This document shows positions 42,771 through 54,235 of a stretch of DNA of 64,000 bases, one piece after another. Origin of the DNA: Aporrectodea caliginosa (lineage: Eukaryota > Annelida > Clitellata > Crassiclitellata > Lumbricidae); NCBI GenBank assembly GCA_020284085.1, contig JACEVL010000045.1, positions 766,001-830,000 on the forward strand, in the 5' to 3' direction. Both the position numbers and the translations under genes were made by a program. The notes below the pieces were generated by a model. That model did no database searches. It saw nothing but the letters and a program-made list of their open reading frames with translations, and was not told the DNA's origin. The number at the start of each line of letters is the position of its first letter. Within the stretch, counting starts at the first letter, position 1.

Positions 42771-44008
42771 TGTAGCCCTAATGTGGATTAGTCGCCTTTT
42801 TGCTGCGTCCGTAATGGCAGAGTAGAACATTACATTACTTCAAATAAGGTTATAGATAACACTAGGCATTTTTGTAGAAAAGTCTTATATTGTGTTAATT
42901 AGAAAAGACAATCAATTGACATACAATTGAAATAAATACCTAACTACCTATGAGTGGCATTATTTATTAATAATATAATTATGTTTTATGGGCTTATCTG
43001 ATCCTTCAGATAACTTCAGTCTCGCTTCGATGACACTGCAGTAGAGTCCGTAGAAATTGGTTTCAATGTAGGAGTAGGTTTCGTCGAAGGATATGTATTT
43101 CAACGGAGGTGGATCTTTCTCTGAAGCGTCGCGGCGAAGACATGTAATCGTAACGATGCTTCGTCTTCCAACCAGTTCTTCCAACGTAGAAGTAGTTGAT
43201 GAAAAGGATCGTCACAACAACAGACAAACCGGAATCAGATAAATCCGTATCGTTTGCTTTAAAGTTGCTGTACGAAGACTAATCAATCTTTCTTAAACGT
43301 CCGCAGTTCAAATCATCCACACGTAGAAACGATGACAACTCAATCGTTCTACGCTTCCAAGTAGACTTATCGAAAGGATCACTCGTCGGCCCTTTTATGC
43401 TCAACGGTTACTCCTAAACTCGATTAAAAGTCCACCACAACGATGCTATCATCTATTACAAGATGCATAGTCATCTAGAACCTCGAAACTGACGATTCAT
43501 TCACCGAAACGTCCTTCCAATCGCAGGAACGTCTCTAATCGTCCAACTCGCTTGAACTCCAAATTTCAAGTCCTTCCTCAACGCATTTCTATTCGTTCCT
43601 TCTTTACGTCGTCACGGTAACGCTTGGATAAATCGTATTACGTCATGGAGCCGTTAACGCTGGTTTAACGGTTTGCTAGGCAGTTAATTACGTATTAATG
43701 AAACCACTCATGAATTAACTAAATGCCACTGTAATTGACTAGCTTATCCTAACCTTAGAAATTAATTAATTAATTAAGTAAACTAACAATAGATTTGATA
43801 AGTTACGGTAACGCTTGGATAAATCGTATTACGTCATGGAGCCGTTAACGCTGGTTTAACGGTTTGCTAGGCAGTTAATTACGTATTAATGAAACCACTC
43901 ATGAATTAACTAAATGCCACTGTAATTGACTAGCTTATCCTAACCTTAGAAATTAATTAATTAATTAAGTAAACTAACAATAGATTTGATAAGTTATATT
44001 TCGCTACA
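42771..44008 (-). repeat. 5' LTR (1,238 bp) with an extra 191-bp tandem copy
   Basis: Identical to the 3' LTR except for one base (42,929) and a duplication: 43,614-43,804 is repeated at 43,805-43,995. The duplicated block starts ACGGTAACGCTTGG and ends TTTGATAAGTT. In the 5' LTR it would lie near the start of the U3 region. Confidence 0.95.
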
Positions 44009-44540
44009 AGGATAGGATAGGATAGGATAGGATAGGTTGAACATAGGATAGGATAGGATAGGATAGGATAGGATAGGATGGGATGGGATAGGATAGGATA
44101 GGATAGGATAGGATAGGATAGGATAGGATAGGATAGGATGGGATGGGATAGGATAGGATAGGATGGGATAGGATAGGATGGGATGGGATAGGATAGGATA
44201 GGATGGGATAGGATAGGATAGGATAGGATAGGTTAGGATAGAGATAGGATAGAGATAGGGATGGGATAGGATAGGATAGATGGGATAGGATAGGATAGGA
44301 TAGGATAGGATAGATAGGATAGAATAGGATAGGATAGAATAGGAAGTAGGATAGGATAGGATAGGATAGGATAGAGATAGGATAGGATAGAGATAGATAG
44401 AATAGAGATAGAGATAGGATAGGATAGGATAGGGTAGGATAGAGATAGGATAGATGATAGAGATAGGATAGGATAGAGATAGGATAGGATAGGATAGGAT
44501 AGGATAGGATAGGAATAGATAGTACAGGATAGGATAGCGT
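44009..44540. repeat. (GGATA)n satellite, right part
   Basis: Continues the array interrupted by the retrotransposon. It is less regular than the left part, with GAGATAGGATA variants from about 44,230. Confidence 0.97.
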
Positions 44541-44857
44541 CGAGAGTTTATCGATATCTTAAGGTTAGCGAAGCCTTTGATGACGACATAAATTATTTTT
44601 GAACAATCCTCACCGTTCATACATTAAAAGCTTCGCGATAAGTGCTTCACTTCATTCATAGGCGAAGAAGACATTTAAAATACGCATGGAAGGGGACTGA
44701 CCCTCTCTTTATCGTATGTATAGTTACATGTACAACAGTTCTTATTAGTAAAGTCAAGAATAGTGCATGTGCAGTAATTAGTCAATAGAAATTTAGTCAC
44801 TAAAATCAAATATTAAATAATACATAAGTCTGTTTTGATAGCAAAAACTGTACTTAC

Positions 44858-44902
44858 GCAAAAGAAGGCACTGACCCCGTACATCACAAGTGTCAGGTCC
44901 AT
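44858..44902 (-). CDS. tetraspanin gene A, exon 1 (start and first half of TM1)
   Basis: ATG at 44,902 in a good start context (AAAATGG) opens MDLTLVMYGVSAFFC and ends at a strong donor GTAAGT in phase 0. Joined to exon 2 it yields a continuous first helix (VSAFFC then LIGGTMLGVGIW), as expected for tetraspanin exon 1, which normally splits TM1 in phase 0. Intron 1 would be about 14.4 kb, enlarged by the Gmr1-like element and the hAT/mariner nest. The link rests on phase, topology and strand, not on transcript data. Confidence 0.7.
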
Positions 44903-45600
44903 TTTCTATCGGTTGTTTAGCTTCACTACGAAAGAAAAACGAAACTTCTACAAGTTTATAGTTGATAAAAAAACTGAAGGTTTTGTTTCTAAGCAAAGAC
45001 AGCCAGAGTTTCAACTCAGTAATAGTTCGATTTCAATTCGAAATGGTTCAACTTCAACCCGAAATACAGTAGTTCAGCTTCAACCGAGGAATAGTTTAGC
45101 TTCGGCTCAAAGTGGTTCAATTTCTAGACTTGAATAGTTCAGTTTTAACTCAGAAATAGTTCAATGTCAGCTAGAAACCAGATCGATCGTTTTGCTCACA
45201 GCACATACACGTTTGAAGCGGTACCTGTAGGCCTACACATATTATAAGCGGCCTGGTACAATGATCTCTTCGTAACTAGGCTGGTGTTTGCTGAAGAATG
45301 ATTAATTCTATTCAGAATAACAAGGACGTATCCAAAGCTTTCTAATTATACGATACGTCCTTGTCATTCTGAATAGACGGATTGGGGTCCCTCCTTCAGA
45401 TTTTGGACGATATCGTCAAAGTAAGACTATTAGGCCTATACAGGATTATTCGACTGAGGGTCTCAAGACAGGTAAAGGTCACCGGATAATATAATCAGGT
45501 AATCAGTCAGACTCTCGTCGAGGACGTCGGCAGGAGGCGCAACAGTGATTTACAGACCTAGAGAGTAGAACCATTAGTGACGCCGCTGCTATTTTTTCTG
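44903..45600. other. presumed upstream region of tetraspanin gene A
   Basis: No exon recognised. Around 45,010-45,170 there are AGTTCAACTTCAACC-type degenerate repeats. A near-perfect hairpin is at 45,308-45,376, and TAGGCCTA at 45,228 and 45,431. No TATA box that I can support. Confidence 0.4.
45308..45376. repeat. hairpin with 25-bp arms (one mismatch) and 19-nt loop
   Basis: CTATTCAGAATAACAAGGAC (arm 45,308-45,332) pairs with 45,352-45,376. Possibly a very short foldback element. Confidence 0.85.
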
Positions 45601-45639
45601 ATGTAGGCCTAGTGTAATGTAAATCTGTTACGCTGCCCT

Positions 45640-46960
45640 TCGCCTCAACAGATGTCGCCCACGTCGCTTCATCGACGTGGAACAGCAGGTGAGGTAGGCG
45701 GCGAAGGAGAAGTGATGCCTTCTAGGGTTCGAATCGACAGTTGCAGAGACCGATGAGTGTAGCTGATTACCGGCCAATCTCGATAGCGTCAATCCTATGC
45801 AGAATATTCGAGAGGCTGGTAGTCCGGCAGTTCTTTTACCCGATACTGACCAATACGCAGTACAACAGTAATTTCTCACACCATTTTGCATTCAGACCAA
45901 CCGCTTAAATGTCTGCTGCCCTAATTGCTATTACGCACCATCTTACAGAAGTGCTAACAACAAGCCCATACGTCCATCTGATCTCCTTGGACTTCTCAAA
46001 AGCGTTTGATACGGTGAGCCGCGCATATCTGGCCAACATGTCATCAACATCATTTCTGAGAGCTGAAAGGAGCTCTCACAAATGCCCATGCCAGACCAGG
46101 TACACAACTGGATTGTTAACTTCCTTGAAGGACGGCGACACAGAACAAAGTTCTTAGGCATAGCATGATCCGCCATAAAGATCAATGCCAGCATAGTCAA
46201 AGGCTCAGGTATGGGCCCTATCGACTTCATTATAGCAATATAGAAACTGAAACTAAGGCACCCAACCAACAGAATTGCTAAATTAGCGGATGACAGCTAC
46301 AGCTTTATTCCGGCGGAAAACAGTGCAATGGTACAGTCTGAATTAGACCACGTTTCGTTATGGGCAGAAGAATGCAACTTGATATTAAACAACAACAAGA
46401 CTAGAGAAATGATAGTAAAACGGCCTAGGAAGAAGCTGGGTGCAGGTGAACCAAGTAAAAACCCACGCCTCATCAGAGTAGACAAAATGAAAATACTCGG
46501 AGTCAATATGTCCGAGCATCTTAACTTCGACCAACATGTCATCAACATCAACTCAAAGGCAAGACAGTCTTTGTACGCACTACGGGTCTTGGGCGCTCAC
46601 AGACTGAAGGGGCCAATGCTGCACGACGTTACCAGAGCAACAACGGTTGCTTTGTTGCTAAATGCGGCCACAGCCTGGTGGGGATTCGTCGGACATGTGG
46701 AACGATCTCGACTCCAGACCACTATACGGCGATTGGTTTGAGCAGGGTACTGGGCCGACTCAGTCCAAGACGTAGAAAGCTATTATCAACAACCCCGCGC
46801 ACTTATTTGACGGGCTATTACTCCCGATTAAACAGACTCCGTACTCACTGCGTCCAAGAGCCCACAATCGAGTAAAAAGGAGATTTTCTTATTTCCTGAA
46901 GCCTTCTAGTCAGAGATCGTCAAGACATGGTTAATGCAAACTGTCGATAAGATAATAACA
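45640..46960 (+). pseudogene. degenerate LINE reverse transcriptase (CR1/Jockey-like)
   Basis: Frameshifted plus-strand frames in order: DYRPISIASILCRIFERLVV, FAFRPT, the LDFSKAFDTV block, GSGMGP, a KLADDS block (where F-A-D-D is usual), a helical thumb-like region to WWGFVGHVERS, and the C-terminal PYSLRPRAHN. This is the standard order of a LINE reverse transcriptase. Several frameshifts and stops, no endonuclease seen, 5'-truncated. The 3' end (about 46,880-47,000) has an inverted partner at 47,636. Confidence 0.8.
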
Positions 46961-47419
46961 GACTAATGCAATCAGCAATACAAATTGCTTTGTAAGCTAA
47001 AATATAGGCCTTGAGTTGTCAGTCTTTAACGAAGGACTTAGCAGAGCATGCAAAAAGTGCAGTTTATCAATTTCAACGGAATTCAAAGGAATTAACAGGA
47101 ATTTTATACCTAATCAACAGAATAGAAGCAAACTTTCTCAAAATTTAGGCTGTTCTAGTATCGGGAAGGTTATTATAACAAGGCGAAGATCATTTAAAGT
47201 AACAGCTATTGCGGTTTTAAGGTGAAGGTCTTTCGTAGACAGTCAAGGTCATTAACTCGCGGCGAAGGTCATTCGTACATGGCTATGGTGTTTTCTACGA
47301 CTTGCTGTCCGCTACTGCAAGGTGAACGTCATTTATAACTGGGTGAATGTCAGTTTTGGTAACACCCATGCTGGTTACAAGGTGAAGGTCGTGACGGTTA
47401 TATGCGTCTTAGAGAGTGA

Positions 47420-47590
47420 CATGGGGAGACAATCTCGTCCCCATCCCCGCCCCGCAACAAGTAAGTCTTCCCCATCCCCCGCCCCATCCCAGCAGGGTTT
47501 GTCCCCATCCCAGCAGGGTTTGTCCCCATCCCCGTCCCATCCCCGCAGGTTTTCTCCCCATCCCCACCTCATCCCCGCAGGACGACATCA
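47420..47590. repeat. CCCCATCCC-rich short tandem repeat
   Basis: About 20-bp units such as TCCCAGCAGGGTTTGTCCCCA. The ORFs on both strands here come from the repeat. Confidence 0.85.
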
Positions 47591-47635
47591 CATTCCCCGC
47601 AAAAGTTTACACCAATTAAAATTTAAAAAGTAACA

Positions 47636-47775
47636 TATTTTAGCTTACAAAGCTATTTGTATTGCTGATTGCATTAGTCTGCTATTATCTTATCGACAGT
47701 TTGCATTAACCAAGTCTTGACCATTTCTGACTAGAAGGTTTCAGGAAATAAGAAAAATCTCCTTATCTGTCAGTT
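47636..47775 (-). repeat. inverted copy of the LINE 3' end at 46,870-47,005
   Basis: TTTTAGCTTACAAAGCTATT, CAATCAGCAATACAAAT (complement) and GATAAGATAATAGCAGAC (complement) match the LINE 3' end in opposite orientation with few differences, about 630 bp away. Confidence 0.85.
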
Positions 47776-49848
47776 CTCAAGTTCTTAACATCACCCGGGT
47801 TTCTTGCCGGTATCACGAAATAGAGTATCCGTCCTAGGACTATACGGGGGATGAATGAATTTATCCCCGGATGGACTATACCGGTATAGAGTATCCGAGG
47901 GGATAAACCATTTCTATCTCCCATCGTGTGAAATCATCCCCGGGGGATAAAAATGCACAGGTATAAAGTATTATTATTTTTAATTCGTATAATTTATTAA
48001 TATATATTTTAATCCAAATCCAAAGCCAGAAATATTTATAGCAAGTGACTAAGCTTATAAGTTTGCCCTCTAGTACAAAAGTCCGTTTTTTTTAAATGTT
48101 CACTTTGAACCACATCTCCACTAAAGTGAATGCGCTCTTTCAGATCATAAATTCAGTTTAACTGCTTAACAGCACTATGAGGGCATATAATTTTTGACGT
48201 ATTGATTGTAGAACTGAAAACAAGCAGTGCATACCACATTTCATTAGTCAATCATGCTTTTAAAATTCATTCTTAATGTTTGCTGCTTTGACTGTACGTT
48301 TGTGCAAAAGTTGTTCAAGTCAGATTATTTCCCTTTTGAGTATAAATCTTTTCACTCAGTGACTCTCACTATATAATATTATGGCCTCAGTGGCTTTGCT
48401 AGATACGAAACGACCGATATCAGGCGCGAGCTATCAAGTCGCCTAATTAGCTCCATAGTCCCTTATCAGTACACTGTCGTTTGTGACTGCTGATATTTTG
48501 TCTTCCTCCTTTTAAACACTTCCATCGCATCAAGACCGTCGCGCAACTAATTATGCGAATGGACTAACTTTGAGGCACTGCTTAATTAGCGTGAGATTAC
48601 AAGAGCACACAGAACATAAGAGCCCTTGAAGTTGGCTCGTTGCCTTAAATGGTTTCAATGGCTTTGCTGTGTGCCTATACCTATTGATACGAAACGACAC
48701 ATAATATTTATCAAAGCGCGAGCTACCAAGTCACCCAATTAGCACCTTAGTCCCTTTTCATGACACTGTGTCTTAATTGCATTTTGTCTGAAATCCCTTA
48801 ACGTTGTCTCCGTACTTTCAAGGATTCAGGTAATTTACGTCACTATTTAATGTCATCATTTGAGAAATAAATAGCACAGTACCAGAAATAAAATATATAA
48901 AAGTTATTTGAATTTCTAAGTTATCAAAAAATGCGAAATGTTGTCTTTAGATATACAGTAATCTCCGATTGACTGATAAACTGACTGATATTACTCCATA
49001 TCAAGTTTTTATATAAGAAAAAATTGTATGTAAGTACAATTTTTAATAAAGTAGGCTAGTCTACTCTATAGTTACAAAGTTTAGTTTTTAATTATGTTAG
49101 TTTATTTTAGTCAGCATGGACTTAGCCTATGTGGACTTATGTTTACAATTCAAATTAGAAAAGATTTCACATTTTTAATTTCTCAATTTCTTATTCAACA
49201 AAACATATAAAAATAAAATAATTGTTATAGCTTAATGTTACTTAGTTGGGTTATTTGCTGATTAAAATTAAATTGTTTAAATACGGTTTTTACTTTTAAA
49301 ATGCAGTACAAGATGCAACAAAGTGAAATTATTTTCTTGTTTCGTTTTTTCCCGTTTTTCCGCTTTTTATTTTGTTGTTGTTGAAAAGACGACGTTTTAA
49401 CGTTTTTTATTCAGTTTTAACCGTTTTTACCAACTATGGTTCTAAAACGACTTAACTTAAATAGCACAATTTGCAATTAAGATGCAGGGGATACTTTTTG
49501 AATGGGGGATGATTTCGTACGACTCATGGGGATACTTTTTGCACGAGGGGGATAGTCCCTCACGTTCAGATTCATCCGGCCGGATACTTCATTTCCCAAG
49601 GGGATATAATTCTAATGGGTCGAACGAAGGGCCCTGCGGCCAGGAACAGACGAGACAGAGATACACGGTAAACCGAGCTAGGATGGGGGCAATTCCCACC
49701 AAGCAGTTCCTCAATGAACTACATAACTTATATGGTTCCTTGAAAGCACTGTTCCTTGAAACTGCGTAATGTACAAACACCGATTGCCGCTGTTATCGAT
49801 TGGGGGATTGTGGACAGTCACTAAAAATTCTGAACGGATTATCTAATG
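47776..49848. other. AT-rich stretch bounded by GGGGAT-rich ends; no gene
   Basis: The left side (47,800-47,960) and right side (49,480-49,620) both carry GGGGAT/ATCCCC words in inverted sense, including GAAATCATCCCC on the left and its complement on the right. A long transposon is possible, but ends and target duplication are unclear. No coding sequence seen inside. Confidence 0.35.
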
Positions 49849-50361
49849 CAGTATTCCCAAAGTGGTGGTCTTCGGACCGGTGCCGGTCCGCGAGCCCTAA
49901 GTTGCCGGTCAGCAAAGTGAGTTCTTAAACTGGTCAAATTGTCTCGTTGGTCAAGAAATGTCCCTAGCCGTTTCAAAAGTCATAACAGAAAGACTTATTA
50001 GGATAGCATTTAAAGGGCAATAGGTCATATAATTTAAACATTCATTTAAATCAATTTTTAAAAGTCATAACAGAAAGACTTAGGCCTATTAGGTTAGCAT
50101 TTAAAGGGCAATAGAGTCATATAATTGGCTAAACATTCATTTAAATCAATTTTTAAAAGTCATAACAGAAAGACTTATTAGGATAGCATTTAAAGGGCAA
50201 TTGTTGTCATGGTCTTTGCTTAACATTCATTTGAATGACATTTTCTAAGAATCTAAGTGATCAAGAAGAAACAGATATTTCATTAATAAAATTGGCACCG
50301 GTCCTCCTGCAGTGGAAAAATCCCTGCCGGTCCGTGACACTGACAAGTTTGTGAAGCACTG
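49849..50361. mobile_element. hAT-like MITE with three internal tandem copies
   Basis: Ends CAGTATTCCCAAAG and (inverse complement) CAGTGCTTCACAAAC, with GGACCGG nearby on both sides. Inside, a segment of about 100 bp with CATAACAGAAAGACTTA and AGCATTTAAAGGGCAAT is present three times (about 49,978, 50,064 and 50,157). The middle copy carries an extra GGCCTA at 50,081-50,088. The target duplication is imperfect (ATCTAATG versus TTCTAATG). Confidence 0.6.
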
Positions 50362-50514
50362 AGTTCTAATGTAGGCCTATATAAAAAAATAGAACTGTTC
50401 TTCTTCTTAAAATGCTGCCGGTGTTATCGATCAAAAAGCCAAAAAACCAAAAAAACAACGGTTTCATTTTGAAAAAAGTCTCATTTTTGCACAGACAGTG
50501 TACTGGTGTAGTCA

Positions 50515-50632
50515 TTATGCTGAGTTGACTAAGGTGTGCAGGTAGAGCAGAAATCTCGAACAAAATTTATGATCTGGCGAGGATTTGAACCCCGACCTCA
50601 TGGTTGCCAGTTCAGCGTGCGAAAACACCACG
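50515..50632 (-). repeat. tRNA-derived SINE, second copy of the 16,190 family
   Basis: The minus strand has the B-box-like GGGGTTCAAATCC followed by TTCGAGATTTCTGCTC, the same body as at 16,270. Confidence 0.7.
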
Positions 50633-50720
50633 TAATCGTAATCGTAAACTTCTAAAGAGCCTCTCAAAAGCCAAGTTCAGGGCACCAGCTTATTCACGAG
50701 CGCTTTAAATTTATAAAGCG
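50632..50720 (-). repeat. dispersed (GTAATC)n-tailed 3'-end element
   Basis: GTAATCGTAATCGTAAACTT, then AAAGCCAAGTTCAGGGCACC and AGCTTATTCACGAGCGCT. It adjoins the SINE copy directly. Confidence 0.7.
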
Positions 50721-50946
50721 CTACTTTAGCTAAAAAAAAACTACCTTTTTCAGTAGCGCTGCGTCAAGTCAGAAGGTTTGTCCACAGATGCCAAATGAAG
50801 TACCGTGTCCGGTATTGAATGTAAGATTTTGAATTGGGTTAGGCAGTGCCAATTGGGAAATTCCCTTTTGTGGTGACACGCGACTTCTGTTGCCCCATTT
50901 CAAGTTTGGCGGTGCAGAGAAATCGGTCCTCTGCTTGGGAGAGAAA

Positions 50947-51130
<184 letters not shown>

Positions 51131-52149
51131 CAGCAGCATATCTATGGCATAGTTCTATCTATTCCAAACCTAACTGAGCAAAGACATTAATTCCAAAAAT
51201 CGACAGAAACAGTTGGATCATTGTTTCATCTTTCAAAATCAAAACTGTTAATCGAATTGCATCAGTTTTCACAGTAAGCAAATCAACAACATATTGATGC
51301 TGATTTAAAACGATTTTAAGAAATATTATTCAAAAAAGTAATAACAAAACGTAACAGCAATCTAGTGCTGGCTAAACATGCGATACATTTAACTGAAGAA
51401 CAAAATAATATTAATATTTAATTATTATTTTTTATTTAAAGAATCAACGAATATTATTATTTAAAGAAATAAACCAGGAACACCAGACAATCTAGTCTTT
51501 TGGTCAACAGGAGAATCATATATCACTGGAGAAAAATGATGACGTCACTCGGCCCGTAAGGCTTCATTCGACGCTTTTTAATTTAGTTTTACTTACTTAT
51601 TTTATCGTTTAGTGAGTGCTGTTCATCCTAAACTAGTTCTAGCGTCATTACGATTTTTTCAAAGGAATTAACCCTATATTATATTATCGCTTGGTATTGT
51701 AGGCTATTCTATTCTATTCTATTCTATTGTTTGGTAATCTGTTGTATTGCACTCTATTGTTTCGTACTGTGTTGCATTGTATTGCGTTGCACTGCACTGT
51801 ATTGTATTGTACTTTAATTTATTGTATTATATGTTGTAGTGAATATTGTAATGCATTGTACTATGATGTACGGTGTGCCTATCGAACAACCATTGGCGAC
51901 GCAACAAATTCCATTTCATAAGCTGCAAATCCATTCCAATAATCATTTCAATGGTCTGATCTGACCCTGTCTAATCGAGAATCAAATTGAATCTAATCTA
52001 ATCTAATCCAAGTTAATCTAATCTGTGAATTTCGCACTCGCAAGAACAAGTCGAACAAAAGTCCAGCGACGAGTGTAATCATGTGTAAGCTAAGCGTCAA
52101 GTCAAGATTGCATATCGAACAATCCATTGGCCATATCAACAAACACACA
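51131..52149. other. no gene recognised
   Basis: AT-rich. A short (TATTC)n run lies at about 51,706-51,728 and TTGTATTG-type repeats at 51,730-51,870. Confidence 0.5.
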
Positions 52150-52445
52150 TGTAACGTTATCTAATCTAATCTAATCGAAGAATTTCTATAGCGCCATTGT
52201 GATAATGCTCAGGGCATCATTCGATGGTCGCTACTAGACAAGGTCGTTGTGAAAGCCAAATTCCAGGGTGAATCCAATGGAAAGCCAAGAAGGGAGTCGG
52301 AGAGGACACGGAGACAGTCCACGGAGGAAATGAGTCCAAGGAAAAGATGAGTTTGAAATCGAGTCAGAACAGACTTTCTATATAAAGACCGAAAAAGATT
52401 ACTTATTACATTTAGGCCTACACGTAATGTAATAAGACCCAATAA
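52150..52445 (-). repeat. LINE 3'-end-like fragment with (ATCTA)n tail
   Basis: ATCTAATCTAATCTAATCGA tail, core ATTTCTATAGCGCCATTGTG, then GCTCAGGGCATC. It matches the architecture of the other dispersed 3' ends but with another tail sequence. Confidence 0.55.
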
Positions 52446-53454
52446 GTAAGTCCTCTATTCCAGTTACGTGAAAACTAAAAAAGGGTCTAATGAGTTATGG
52501 ACGACAACCTTACATACATCAACACATAGTAATAAAATACCAATGCCTCCTAAGCGCCATTTTACACCTAATGCAATAAGGTCTTGTCCCTTTGAGCACC
52601 TCAGTGCTCGCCGATGAGTCTGAAGCATAACTGTACTACAGCAGCCATTAAATCACGTGGTATAATTTATATACACTTTCGTTGCAGTGGACCGTCGCCA
52701 TCTTGGTCCGTCTAAAATCCCACTAAAGTGATCTTGCGTAGCCAGTTGGGTTTTAACCGCGAATCAACAAGAAGGCTATGACCAACCGCCAACCTAAAAC
52801 GAGACAGATAAGCAGAGATAAGAGATAAGATCCGTTTCTTATTGTAATTGCTATCAACCGATGGCACACCAAAACCAACCCGTAATCTGATCCATTTCTT
52901 ATGGTCACTGTTGTCAACATTCGTGATAATTCTAATTATGATTCGCAGTCATAATTATACTTTCCGTTCTAATCAACACTCAATGTTTAATCATTATTCG
53001 TAATCGTAATCGCGAATTTCAAATTTCTAAAGCACTACTCTAGAGCTAAGCGCATGGCATGACTTTAGAAATTTGCATTTAACGATTATTATTACGAATA
53101 ATAATTAAAATTCGAATACTGTAATTCTGATGGTCATGCTAATTTTAATTATCAATCCAATTATGTTTTAATTATAATAAAGTTTCGAATTTTAATTAGG
53201 CTTATTATCCTAGGATTGTCATTCTGGGTTTATAGGCCGATTTCATTCTAATTATAATAATTAATCTAAATTTTCATTTTAATTATAATCAACATTAAAA
53301 TTGTAATTATCACTCTTATCCCATTTACCGTTCTAATTCTAATATTCATGTTCCAATTTTCATTTGAATCTTGTTCATCAATGTCGTTCTAATTACGCGT
53401 AATACTCCAGTTTTAATTATCATTCTGGTTTCTACTTTGTAATTGTCACTGTCG
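52446..53454. repeat. AT-rich spacer with a short 3'-end element at about 52,995-53,070
   Basis: TTCGTAATCGTAATCGCGAA then TTTCTAAAGCACTACTCTAG and AGCTAAGCGCATGGCATG. From 53,070 to 53,450 TAATTCTAATT-type degenerate repeats prevail. Confidence 0.55.
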
Positions 53455-54235
53455 CTATTTCGTATCGTATCGTATCGTATTTAAGTATTTGTAAAGCGCC
53501 TCTCGTAGGGTGAACCGTTCAGAAGCGCTCCCAGTGTGCTAAGCCCCGCGAAAATAAACAGGTTTTGAGAAAAGCGAAGGAAGAAGAGAGACTGCCAGAG
53601 AGAATTTTAAAGCGAACAGAAGGAAGAAAGAGCATTCCAAAGAGAGGGACCAATTGAAGCAAAGGAACGAGCCTGAGCCATAGCAGTTCTTACGGGGAAC
53701 CAAGAGGTCAAGTCTATTGCAGGATCGAAGTGGACGGTGGGAGGAAGCTGAGTGAGGCCGAAGTATTACGCCAACCAGATATTGCGGGGCAAGACCCCTC
53801 TGAGCCTTGAAGATCAGAGAGAGGATTTTAAATTGTATGCGAGCATGCAGAGGGAGCCAATGAAGTTCGTCAAACATAAAGGTAGAGATCTGAGAATACC
53901 GGGGAAGGCGGGCTATCAGTCTAGCAGCTGTGTTGAGGACCGACTGAAGAGGAGAGAGACGAACCTTAGGAAGACCAACAAGAAGGGAATTGCAGTAGTC
54001 AATCCGAGAAAATACAAAAGCATGAACTAAAGTTGTGAATATGGAGAAGGAGACAGAACGACGAATGACCCTGAGACGACTTAAGTGAAAATAGGAGGAG
54101 CGTGTGAGATTAGAGATGTGCTCGGTAAAGGTAAGTGAACTATCAAGGGTAACACCCAGATCGCGTACACTTGACGAGAAATAGAAGAGTGGGAACTTTT
54201 CATTCAGGAGAGCAAAATCAAGTTTATGTAGCTGT
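53455..54235 (-). pseudogene. 3' part of a CR1/Rex1-like LINE with its 3' end and (ATACG)n tail
   Basis: The minus-strand frame runs from DFALLNEKFPLF through RDLGVTLDSSL, RIDYCNSLLVGLP, TAARLIARLPR, ELHWLPLHARIQFKILSL and RGLAPQYLV to LLVPR. It then shifts frame into the SIGPSLWNALSSF block. The ORF end is followed by GGGAGCGCTTCTGAACGGTT, GGCGCTTTACAAATACTTAA and a tail of ATACG units. This copy ties the coding end, the GCGC core and the microsatellite tail together in one element. Confidence 0.8.

Larger units (their letters stand above)
36439..44008 (-). mobile_element. full-length Gmr1-like (Ty3/gypsy) LTR retrotransposon
   Basis: 7,570 bp on the minus strand: 5' LTR 42,771-44,008, primer-binding site, one 1,593-codon gag-pol ORF, polypurine tract and 3' LTR 36,439-37,485. 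A 5-bp duplication AGGAT (36,434-36,438 and 44,009-44,013) flanks it, though the target is itself an AGGAT repeat. The integrase domain precedes reverse transcriptase, the order of Ty1/copia elements. Within Ty3/gypsy this is known from the Gmr1 group of deuterostomes. No env. The LTRs differ by one base apart from a 191-bp duplication, so the insertion is recent and may still be active. Confidence 0.95.

Noticed and set aside
49589..49780. LINE-like C-terminal block (RNCLVGIAP)
   Set aside because: Only one short similarity to the 27.4-kb remnant and no further blocks in order; too weak to call.
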